Positions 35,608-46,018 of a stretch of DNA of 64,000 nucleotides are shown here, in pieces. The stretch's first letter is position 1. The number at the start of each line of letters is the position of its first letter. The DNA is from Mesaphorura yosii (taxonomy: Eukaryota > Arthropoda > Collembola > Poduromorpha > Tullbergiidae). The notes beneath the pieces are model-generated. The model was not told where the DNA came from. It worked only from the letters and a program-made list of their open reading frames with translations, and did not search any database. The position numbers and the translations under genes are program-made. The stretch spans positions 1-64,000 of the forward strand of contig WIXG01000073.1 in assembly GCA_009869945.1 (NCBI GenBank), in the 5' to 3' direction.

Positions 35608-37042
35608 TTAGCTTTGTTTGCATTGCGCGTTTAAATACTGTACAAACATGTCTCCAATTTCTCCTTTAACATTTCCGACTCTATTAAACGTTATGAACTG
35701 TCGTTTTAGCCTGGTCATCTGTGCCATTGAAAGGGTATCGCCAACTTCTGCCTTCAAAAATTTAACTTGCGAATGAGGTACATCAATCTCGTCTTCGTCG
35801 TCATTTCCAGTCTTCTGGTTTTCAAAGATTGCCTGAAATATGAAGCAACAGTGGACGTTTCAATTGCAATATCGCTAATTGGACCTGGATTAACTTATTG
35901 TTTAATTGTTTTATTATTCTGAGAGCTTACATTAATTATGTCAGTTGTCACCTTCTCCAAGGACGGCAAAAATGAACCTTCCGCCACAGGATTCTGAAAT
36001 TTACATGAATGAGAAATGTATAGGGACGATGCACCTTAGCTGAGGTTTGTCATATTTTTGACCTTACGCATTTTGTCGATAGATTTGGCTTGGGTGGCTT
36101 CTTGTTATAAAGAGAATAGTAAACATCTGCAAAGTTCAACTCTTCATTCGGCAACTTTGAGAAGAAAGGACTATCCCATCGATTTTGTGGATCCGGCAGC
36201 TCAAATCGCTTAATAATGTTATCAAATACGACCCTGTCAACGTCAATCACTGTAGGAGTTAGTCTTAAGAATCGGAGAATTTTGACACAACAAGAAAATG
36301 CATCAAAGTTTCACCTGCTGTATTGCTCCTTTTCATCCCTACTCAAGTTCCACTCCCAAGCCTGTTCTTCAGATATATCGCATTGGACTGTGACTTGTCT
36401 TGTGGGCACGCCCTTTGACATGCAATACAGTTCATATCGATAACCTGCGAAAAAGATTTGTGATAATTTGCTCAGGGAAGAATTCTCCGGAAACAATCCA
36501 CCGGGAACCATTTACCGAAATAATTCTCTGGGAAGAATTCTCCAGGAACAATATACAGAAACAATTCGCCAGGAACAATTTACCGGAAACAATTCTCTTT
36601 AATAATATTGCAAAGAGGGAAGTGCGAATTTGCGAATACCTTTTATGTAGTTCAAGGCATCTATTATCACCAGGCTTGTCTGACTGATCAACCTGCAAAG
36701 CCATAAATTTAGTAATTGCCCCGAGTCTAGTCGAGAAATTACGTTCATATCAAATTAAACCTTTGAGCTTCCGACTTCACTTGTCCTCGCAGCATTTTCT
36801 CCTTCCTCGAATCTGTAAACGAGAATCAGCGGACAAACAAACATCATTAGAAAAATTTTCACGAACTAACAAAGCAACAGTTTACCATCCAAAACAAGAT
36901 TCTTTGCCTCAGGTAGATAATCCTCTTCTCTGACGACATGAACTTCTTGAATGCCGTGTTCGTCCTTGAAGTAATTCGACAATTTAACTGCTAACGTTGA
37001 TTTGCCGCTCGCAGGGAACCCACAAATGACGATCAGCGGCAT
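35608..37042 (-). CDS. KTI12: KTI12 (Elongator-associated P-loop protein)
   Basis: Seven or so coding exons on the minus strand give roughly 300 residues. KTI12 is a P-loop ATPase related to the seryl-tRNA(Sec) kinase PSTK. It binds tRNA and the Elongator complex and is needed for wobble-uridine modification. Seen here: the N-terminal Walker A VICGFPASGKST; DSRKEKMLRGQVKSEAQR; the beta strand LVIIDALNYIKGYRYELYC, a strong family signature; EEQAWEWNLSR; RLTPTVIDVDRVVFDNIIKRF; and RWDSPFF, again typical. The C-terminal half carries an acidic patch (GNDDEDEID) and ends in NAQCKQS. The start at 37042 places the P loop at residue 8 as in relatives. It is head-to-head with dUTPase. Confidence 0.9.
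36474..36600. repeat. Degenerate 14-bp minisatellite in a KTI12 intron
   Basis: About nine tandem 13-14-nt units of the form GGAA-ACAATT-CTCC (for example GGGAAGAATTCTCC, GGAAACAATCCACC, AGGAACAATTTACC), entirely within an intron. Confidence 0.75.
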
Positions 37043-37377
37043 TTCGTCTTTGACTTGACTCCGGAGCTTGAAATAGGCAGGTCAATAATTGGCCGCAGAG
37101 TAGAGCGGCCTCGGTCACTTTTGTGTTTTGTCCAATTGGATCAACACATGTTCGCCAAAAGTTAACATTCGAATACAACTTTACCGCATATTGTATGTCC
37201 TTGCGAGAGGATAAAAGTTGGTACACTTTTGCGCAATCAAATAGAAGTTCTGGTGGAAGCGACGGCCCCTTGCATTTTGGCGATTTTTTGAACACAACAA
37301 AGAAGAGCACATAAAAGCTGTTCAACCGACTCCGGGGTCTTGTTTATTAATGGGAATGGAAGCAAAAGATACAAGGG
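37043..37377. promoter_or_regulatory. Divergent promoter of KTI12 and dUTPase
   Basis: Only 335 bp separate the KTI12 start and the upstream dUTPase start. CCAAT-type boxes are visible on both strands (ATTGG near 37087 and CCAATTGG near 37132). A shared bidirectional promoter is inferred from the arrangement. Confidence 0.5.
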
Positions 37378-38476
37378 TTGAACATGAACTTGGCATCATA
37401 CCTTCTTTGTGCTGGGCTCAGTGGGCCGTTTACATTCATTCCGTCTCGCAACAAAATCACAAAGTGCAGTTTAGTTCGATTTCGATCTTCATTAACCTCA
37501 GTTAAGCCTAGGATAATTTGGCAAACTTGTGCTATTCCCAGCCGCTTGATCTACTGTCAACACCAACCTTGTAGTGCTATATCGTTTTCGACAGTCATAA
37601 AGAAATCCAAGAACATGAGTCCTGTTCAAGACGTCGCTGACTCACCGGTTGTTGCTTCTTCAACTTCTGGCATTCCTGACACTCGCAAGGAGGTGAACAC
37701 TGTTGAAGTGAACAAGCCGGCGGAAATGGAGGTCGAGAAGGCGCCGGCAAAACTCTACTTCGTCAAATTAACTGAGCACGCTTCTGCTCCGACCAAAGGA
37801 TCCAAATACGCAGCTGGTTATGATTTGAAGAGGTAAGGCGATTCCTCATGCTCCTCTGTCCTAAATTAGAACGCAATTAAAATCCCCTTTTCGTGGTGGT
37901 ACGAATTAATTGTCGCATTCATTTTACTCAGTGCTTATGATACGGTTGTTCCGAAGCGTGGTTCTTGCCTTGTCAAAACCGATATTCAAGTTCAGCTGCC
38001 ACCTGGAACATACGGCCGTGTCGCCCCAAGATCTGGTCTCGCTTTGAAGAATAAGATCGACGTTTTAGGTATTTAGTACAGTATGCTTAACTGATTCAAC
38101 TTTATTGTTGTATAAAAGTTAGTAATTCTATTGCATTGGGTCTCAATAGCCGGAGTAATTGATGAGGACTATCGTGGAAACATTGGCGTGATCCTCTTCA
38201 ATCATGCTGACGAAGATTTCATTGTCTCCAAAGGTGATCGTATCGCCCAACTTATCTGTGAAAAAATATGCTACCCGGAAGCTGTCGAAGTTGAGGTAAG
38301 CCCTTTAGAGATCCCGGTGTGAAACCAGTGATAATATAATCCGAAGGAAAGGAACCCATGAACGTCATGAACCTTAATGCTTCTTGCAGTCTCTGGAGGA
38401 GAGCGAGCGTGGTGCAGCCGGATTTGGATCCACTGGCGGTGTAAAGAAAATGAAGATGGACGACAAAGAAAACTGA
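37378..38476 (+). CDS. DUT: dUTP pyrophosphatase (dUTPase), probably mitochondrial and nuclear forms
   Basis: Four exons (37378-37832, 37932-38068, 38150-38295, 38390-38476). The trimeric enzyme hydrolyses dUTP to dUMP and pyrophosphate, keeping uracil out of DNA. All five family motifs are present in order: [45 protein letters not shown] and the C-terminal P-loop-like [10 protein letters not shown]. Two starts share one frame: ATG at 37615 ([10 protein letters not shown]) would give a cytosolic/nuclear form. ATG at 37378 adds 79 residues without a single Asp or Glu but with many Arg, Lys and Ser ([20 protein letters not shown]), as expected of a mitochondrial presequence. The C terminus [10 protein letters not shown] is basic/acidic mixed. 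AATAAA lies at 38593. Confidence 0.95.
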
Positions 38477-38592
38477 ACTGCAAGTGGTAACAGCGATAAT
38501 TGCCCTGCCTTGTGAGACCTGCTAGGCTTAAAAATTTTAAACGCCTTCTTTACTTCTGATTGTAATTTTTTTCATTTTGTAAACAGTTGTGA

Positions 38593-38598
38593 AATAAA
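38593..38598 (+). terminator. Poly(A) signal of dUTPase
   Basis: AATAAA 117 bp after the stop codon. Confidence 0.65.
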
Positions 38599-39085
38599 AT
38601 GCAGAATTGAATTCGGATAAAAATCCTCTAGACTGAGGACACATATCACAGTTTATTAGCAGAAAAATCCCTATTTACTAACTCTAATACTGTCATTTTG
38701 TCTCGTAGTAAGTCTCTGAATACGTTCTACTTGTTCCATCAACTTAAATACTAGCGTTCGGTTAATTGGCACTACAATTCTCCTAGTCTAGCTCCTACCC
38801 GGCAATTCGTGAACACGAACACTAAAGATACGCATAGAATTATTGCTTCATTTCGTCAACTTGATAACTTTTACACAACAATGCAAATACATACAATGTG
38901 TGTTGCTGACCGCATGCGTCTTGAACTATAGACATGGAAATGGAAAAGTAGACTCTCATCCACCAAAAATTCTTGGTGTAAAAGTACACCGCATACAACT
39001 GAACTTTCGGTGATCGGTTGATAAGCTTTTACATTGATGGAATGGAAGTGCAGCTCAGACGCAGAAATGACTGAAATGGTTCCAG

Positions 39086-39340
39086 TCATTTAGGAACGTT
39101 TGAACTAGTTTTTGGACCAATTGCTAAGGTTAATGGAGGAGGTTTAGTCTTCGGCTTCGGTACAGGTGCCAGTGTCAGGGCTACCGGCTTTTCTTTGCTA
39201 CCGCCACTGCCGCCGGCGGCCGTTGAACTGGCTGCCCCTTCCACTGCTGCGTTCGTGGTACTGGCTGGCTTTTGCTTCGTGTTCGTGTTGGAATGATTCG
39301 GACTTGCACTGGCACCGCCAGAGTCCGACTTCTTTATGCG
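39086..39340 (-). other. In-frame open extension after the ISOC1 stop (possible readthrough)
   Basis: Directly after the TGA at 39343-39341 the same frame stays open for 84 codons, to a second TGA at 39088-39086. The composition is coding-like and low-complexity: RIKKSDSGGASASPNHSN, TKQKPASTTNAAVEG, STAAGGSGGSKEKPV and PKPKTKPPPL. The stop context is TGA-C, the leaky context seen in arthropod readthrough genes. No intron with convincing sites would skip the stop. Confidence 0.5.
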
Positions 39341-42300
39341 TCACTTGGCCATATTCGCGCTGAGACCTCCTAAACCGGCGAGTCCCGTGTCAGGACTTGG
39401 TTCCTTCACCAAGTGCCGGACGTCGGCGAATTTGGGATGGTCCTTGTCTCGTAGAATTTTAAAAATGACAGTCTCGCTTGTGGTGATGAAGCAGCCGATT
39501 TGTCTGAGCCTCTGGTCGTATAAGAAACGAAAGATTTTTTACATTCCCGGTTAAGCGAATAATTTCTCAACTGAACCTCTCAGAAATTCTTAAACTCATA
39601 CATTTTTTCGTATAATTTCAGCTTACTTCGAATGCCAGCATCCGATCCGCAGGATTTCGCGATGTCGTTGCGTCTGCTACTATGTGCACCTTCATATTTC
39701 TGGACATCAGCTCGATTGCGGTTTGTTCCACGCAAATGTGCGTCTAAATGAAAGCCAACAATATTCAGCTCATTCATGTTCTACCAATTTCGGCGCTCTG
39801 CTTCACTGGCGATGTATAAAAAAGGGTGGATTTCCCGTGTTCGTGTCCATGAGCAGCGCAGCGGGCCGGCAAACGTATGATTGATTATCCCGTCAAGCCT
39901 TCGGAAGACTTATTCGAGTACACACATGTGGGCACGTGTAGTTATGAGCGCACTGCGCACCGGAGTCTGAATTAATTAAGGAAATCAGAAGTCACAAATC
40001 GCACCTCAATGCCAAAGAGCACAATCGTTTCCAGAACGCCATCGCAGAGCGTGTGCAGGAGCCTTTCCACTTCAGGAACCACCATCGAGAACTTGGTCTT
40101 GGGGATGACAGCCCGTGCTTTGGAGAGGTTGATGTCGGACACGGTCGGACCCAAACCACGCGGGTACTGCTCAGTTACGACGAGAGGGATTTCCATTATG
40201 GCTGCCACTTCCACCTAAACATTGCAGACACACAGAGGAGAGAGAAACCACAAAATTAAGTCAGAGAGGCCAAGAACCCACAACTCACTTCACTAATTGA
40301 GAAACAGACCGCAAGGCAGGGCATGGCCGTGCTTAGGAAAAGCTTTGTTTTCCTCTTAATTACTTAACTCAACACCGCGCCGGAATAAATAGAAATGCAA
40401 GCCGGAGTAGACAAGTTATGATTGTAAGGGCGATGAAGCGGAATTTCCACTTTATGCGTAACGCGTAATTGTAACTCAAGACTCGCACGTCAGACGGACA
40501 CATTAAGAATAAATCACACACAAATCTAAATATGAAAGAATAATCTTTTGAAAATTTAAATCTCATTTCATCTTTCTCTCGACTCAACACCAACCGAAAC
40601 AGCAGTGAGGCATTGAGCGGAAGATTGGACTATTTTGTTATTCATTCATGATGTTTCCATTTTGTATTCAAGTGTCATGAAGCCTTCTTCCGCTGCTCCT
40701 TCACATAATTCCTGGAAGTTTGCATTTGCTTTCTGCGAACTCGCCCAACTCGCTATTCGCTGCTCGGAAATTCTGCCCATGTCCGTGGTCCCACGGCCCA
40801 AGTCGAACAGTGCAGAGCCCCCGGAGAAAGTGTAAGGCTCTAAATTACTTCCGTACATGAATTTTATTTTGTGCTCGCCCTACTTAAAATGCACGGAAAC
40901 AACCAGCACGAGACGCGAGCACAAAGAAAGAACTGGAAATATTACATTAATATGTATTATACTGGATTCACCTTAGAACTTGAGCCTGATTTAATTCTAG
41001 TCAAGTGCAAAGCATCATCATCGTCGAGAAAGAGTCTCAAAGTTGAGAGCCTAGGCCTGCGTCTAAACTGGATACTTGAGGCTCAGAGACTGTGCACGGG
41101 TGTTATTCTTTCATATACAGACCCAATTTTGGCTTAATTCAGCCTCCAAGGCACATGGAGCTGACGCTTAATAGGATGTGAGTGCGACGCGGCCTGAAAC
41201 AAATTACGAAATGCAGATTCTTCTCTATTCTTCTTCGCCGCGGCATAGCGAGGATTCAGACTTGATTAGAAAACTGACCTCGAGCTAATTACAACGACGC
41301 AGCCGGGTTTTGATTTCTTCCCTAAACTTTGCTTTTGCTACGTGAGTACCGCGTCCATCCGTGGCTTGTTGCTTTCCGGAAGACTCGATTCTTTGGAATT
41401 CGTAGAATTTAGACTCTTTTGTCTTGAAATGAAAGACTTGGAGCATTTCAAAACTAAAACCTTCTTAAAGCCATCCCGCATTGCGCTTTTGATGTGGGGC
41501 ATTCTTTTGTTTCAGGATATTTATGTGAACAATTTTGCAATGTATCTTGGAATATGTTCTTATGCCTCGTGTGTCTGAATATTTCGCCAATTTTTCGAGT
41601 AAACTGCGAGTCAGAGAACAAAGTGAGTACATTACTCGCTGGTAACAATCTATTTCCATTAGCCACGCTTTGCTGGCTTCTGTCTCGCTCGTAGCTCGGC
41701 TCAGGCGGGCAGTGAGCACAAGCGCACTCGACGATGGATGCGAGTGAATCCTTGCACTGCACATTTACTTTCTATTCGCTATTCGGTCTTGGAATTTTGT
41801 GTCAACGACGACGACGACGAAGACTACAACTTTGGCGCTTCCGCTTCTCATTAACTATGCTTAAAAGCCAGTGCACTGCGCTGCAAGACAGACAAAAGTT
41901 CTGTGTACTGCAATCTTCAGGTCCGAACCAAAATAAACCAAACTGCAATGCACTGCAATGCAGGAAATCTGTACGAGAAAGTCGAGATGTCGGGAATTAT
42001 TTATTTACAATGCTATCTTTTGTGTCGCTAATTCAATACTTTTGAAAGGCAGTGAAACGTGATTTGCATAAAAATAGGGACAAAACAATAATATAATACC
42101 AATTTTTAGCTAAGAGTTCTCACTTTCTAACGTTTCCTTTACCTTTTCCTTAATGTAACCTGCGAATCACCCGAAATTATACCCATTATCTTTGGTTTTT
42201 ATGGACGATTTCAAGAAATGCGAAATTTGAAGCAAACCCAGAATCTAAGCCCAATGTATGAAGCTTCATTTTTGTTCTGTTAGTGACTGGTTCCAGTCAT

Positions 42301-45300
42301 GTCTGTAAAATAATTTTTGAGATGTTGCAGAGAGATTAGTCAGAGCTGCAGCAAGAATGGCAAGAATGCGAACTGCAACGCAATGTAGTGCGTAATCGTG
42401 GTCGTGGAACATGGCTTTGGCTTCACTCACTATCTTATCTTAATAGACAATAGACTGCAGCATAAATGAGATCCATGAAACTGAGTCGTTGCCAGTTGAT
42501 GTCATCGTCGCATCTATTCTTCACTCTTTTGTGGCTGTAAGAATTTAAGAGACTCGACTGAGCGAATTCCCTTGAATGGGCATCCTCGAAAAGACTTCTT
42601 TTAAATGTATAATTTGTTATTGTATTGCTCCAAGAAAGCAGCAGAATTCATTGCAGAATGGTCTTCAAGATAATTAGTTGAGATAAGCGAAGCATACGCG
42701 TGCATGAACAAACATTTCGTATTCGTATGTAAGAACTCTGGCATTTGGTATACAAAGACCTACCCGTCTTTTATGGTACGGCAAAGCTTAAGACGAAGAC
42801 CCGTTCCGATTCCTTTTTAATTACATTCGCCATGTCATTCAAGCCATTAAACCGAAAAGCCCTGAATCTGAAATGAAGTCTGTTGTAAAATTCATTTGTC
42901 ATTCATTTATGAGTCATGCGACAATTTACGTCAACTACAAACTGAAACCTGGAAAGAGTCGAGCACGAAACACGAATGCCAGTTTTATTGCATGCCTGCC
43001 GTGCCATAAAAGTCAGAAGTTCACGATTTACGTGCAATGCGCAATTATTTTCTGCTCATGAATCGTAAAACATCTCAGGTTTTAATTACCTTCGCTTGGG
43101 GATTATTACGAGTCTTAAATTCTGTTCTCGTCGTCCTCGAGCAAAATAGGATCGCGCAGCTAAATTTTGTGATTCGGGAGAAAAGGTTACTTTGCAAGCA
43201 AAGGGTGCTTGCAAAGCCGTTTCATGCTTGGGATAACTCTACGAGCCATAATTGACTCAACCCAGCCGCATTAATTTCTGGTTTGCAAATAGAAGCTAAA
43301 CAGAAAGCCAGTTCTTAACTTCTCGGGCGGGCAAGAAGGACGATTTTAAAGAATAATAAGACTTTATTGTTTCGAGAAACCTCAACAAACAACCTTAATG
43401 AAAATTTATATTGCCCTGCATAAGAGTCAGAATCATAATTAATGTAGGACTAGTACATGCGTCTGTGTTTTAGGGCCGACCATGCTTTTATTTTATTACG
43501 CTGCACCGTTTGCCTCAGCTTCAGTTTTAGCTTCATTCTTGAGATCATTCATTCCAGAATGGAATCAAACGGATGTTTTGTGTTGCCGTTGCGCCTGGGA
43601 GCCCTTTCATAATAAAGTTCCTCATTTCATTTTCTTGCCTCACAAGTCATGAAAGTTTTATTGCTTTGCGTGAATTGTGAATTCGTCTGGCTGGTTCTTT
43701 GCGCTGCGTTGTAATGATCGCACTGCAACCTCATTTGTCTTAATTACAAAGATTAACAGTTAAATGCTCGTGCTCTTGCTTCTGACTTCGAGCTTGATCT
43801 TCTGAATTCCTTCTCCCTGCATTTAATAAATGTCAGTAACTCAGATTCAGTGCTGGGTCGTCTAGACCGTCTGACTTATGTTGCGTTGTGTTGCTGCCAA
43901 AAATCGACATCAACATCAACAAAGGTTCATACATACTTCTGCTGCTCTGCAATGTGGTACCGAAACTGCCAACTTCAACAAGCAACGTACTTCTCTGAGG
44001 AATTTGAATGAATAATGCACATTCAGCCGACATTCAGCGTTGGACTTCTCGAAGTACTGCTGCTCTGCTTTGCCTTTTCTCATCACGCCGAAACGGAGAA
44101 GAGAACGAGGCTCGTGCGCTCCAAAATAATTAAAATACCAAGCCACTGCATAATGTAAAAGCGCAGAAATAAATTCCCTCGTTGATTCTCGCACTCGCTG
44201 CGCTGAAGCTAAGCCTTCATTTAACTTTTCATAAGCACGATCATCAAGCAAAACGCAAGACTACTCGCACTGCACTGCGGTAAAAGCGTAAAATAACAGC
44301 AATGGCTGGCGGATTCGACATATAAATTTTTTAACAATGAAGCCACACCGGAATAATTTACGTGTAGAAAGCAGGAAATGCGAAATATCAATGTGGCCAT
44401 CTCCAACACGCTTTAGTGCTTAATAAAGAGGTATTCGCAGTTTGTGTCCAACCAACAGCAATAATACTAGACCACTAATTGCAATCTCACATGCGGATGC
44501 CGTGCCGTGTCTTTTCACTGACGAATTCATTCGAGAGCTGAACTCTCCAGCCATGAGTGTCGAATAAAATATGAAAATATTAAAAAATTATCGTTTACGT
44601 GCATATGAAATCAAGTGCATGAACATTAAAAACTGGAAGGAAGAAAATGAAATGATTCCATTCTCGATTGCTCGCTCGTTTCCTCCTCGTTGAAATTGTC
44701 TGACGTGCTATTTGTCGAAACCCACTTGGAAGCCTAGCATTAGCGAATTGTAACACGTAATTTTCCGTAGGGAATGAGTTCTGACTGTAAAATCCTTCAA
44801 ATAACCGGACTCGAATATCTTAAATGTGAAAATTTCCACACTGCTGCCGTGTCGTGAAAGCCGTCCGAGCGCAAGCAATGTCATTCTTTACGCTCCATTC
44901 AACAACGACAATGTGAAAGCAGCAGGTCAGTAGTCATGCGAAACTCAATAACACAATGCCAAAAGCCAAAGACCATAACCATAGTCATGCATTCCGAATG
45001 AAGAAATCCGGGTCTCTGACAAGACGTGTGAAATTTAACACCCAGCAACACAGTCAGTAAGGGTTTATGATGTCTGGATCTAAACGATCTGACTTCCTGC
45101 CTTGCTTTCTTGAGTCTTGAGGCTCGCATTTCGGCGGTCTTGAGATTGAAGATTCGGGATTCGCATTCGCCATAAACACAGACTCCATAAACGCGCTCAT
45201 ATATTTCGTTATTATTGGAACTTTAGCATCGTGTTCTTGCAGTGTATTGCATTTCAGTCTCTCTTCGCTTCTTTTATTAGGCCCCATGTTTTGTTGGTCT

Positions 45301-46018
45301 GACAGTTATTTGGAATATTTTCAAGAAAAATATCATATGAACACTAATACAACAAAGGACAACAATTCATACCGTCTTCTTAGGCTCAAATGATTCGGAA
45401 TGAAGGATCGAGATAATATTGTCACTTGTGCTCATGCTCAACGACTCTTGTCGCCAGCCGCTTAGTGCTGGTTTGTGTAACGCTCGTAAATAATGGAATA
45501 TTAAGAAATACAGCTGACGAAATAAGCTCCAGCCAGTTGCCAGCCAACCAGCCAGCAATGCTGCTCTGGCATTTGGACTTGCGTTTCTAAGCCAAGGTCA
45601 ACTCGAGTCTTAAGAAACAGCGAATAAATTGAATTGCATGGCAATAAATTCGGCTCGACACGGCGAGCTTTAGCCTTCGGTTAGCTTTGCGTTTCGCCGC
45701 CGCCTCGCCCTCGAGTTGCGATTGCATATCAAAGCGAGTCAAACGCCCAAATGCAAATATTATTCATGGAAAAATAAGAATAATATATCAGATGATATGA
45801 ACAGAAGACGATGAAAAGATAAAGATAAAAAGAAAGCAATATTCGAGAACAAGATCACAAATGCCAAATGCGTCTTGACTTACCATTTTCTTGGCAATCT
45901 TCACAATTTCTTCGAAGTGCGGCATAATCTTCCCGAATTTCTCCTGAATATCACAAAGGAAGAATGCTGTGCGACTGGGATTTAGCAGTCCAAGATCTTT
46001 GAGCTGTCTGGCCATCAT
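39341..46018 (-). CDS. ISOC1: Isochorismatase domain-containing protein (ISOC1-like)
   Basis: Four exons (45884-46018, 40005-40214, 39627-39743, 39341-39511) give 210 residues. The family is a cysteine-hydrolase fold; the substrate of animal ISOC1/2 is unknown. Seen: [76 protein letters not shown] and [20 protein letters not shown]. The catalytic triad is visible as Asp23, Lys84 (by alignment) and Cys119. [11 protein letters not shown] and DKDHPKF match ISOC1 better than ISOC2. The first intron is about 5.7 kb, far larger than others in the window. After the stop the frame stays open for 84 more codons (see 39086-39340). The gene converges on dUTPase. Confidence 0.93.
40215..45883 (-). other. 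Large first intron of the ISOC1-like gene
   Basis: 5.7 kb between the first and second coding exons. It holds a short ACG/CGA run at 41805-41820 and many short ORFs (for example 41454-41764 and 43916-44251, minus), none with domains or splice-consistent partners. A nested gene or enhancer cannot be excluded. Confidence 0.5.

Noticed and set aside
39341..39343. TGA in ISOC1 as a selenocysteine codon
   Set aside because: No SECIS-like structure was recognised downstream, and the family has no redox motif here; readthrough or mutation is simpler.
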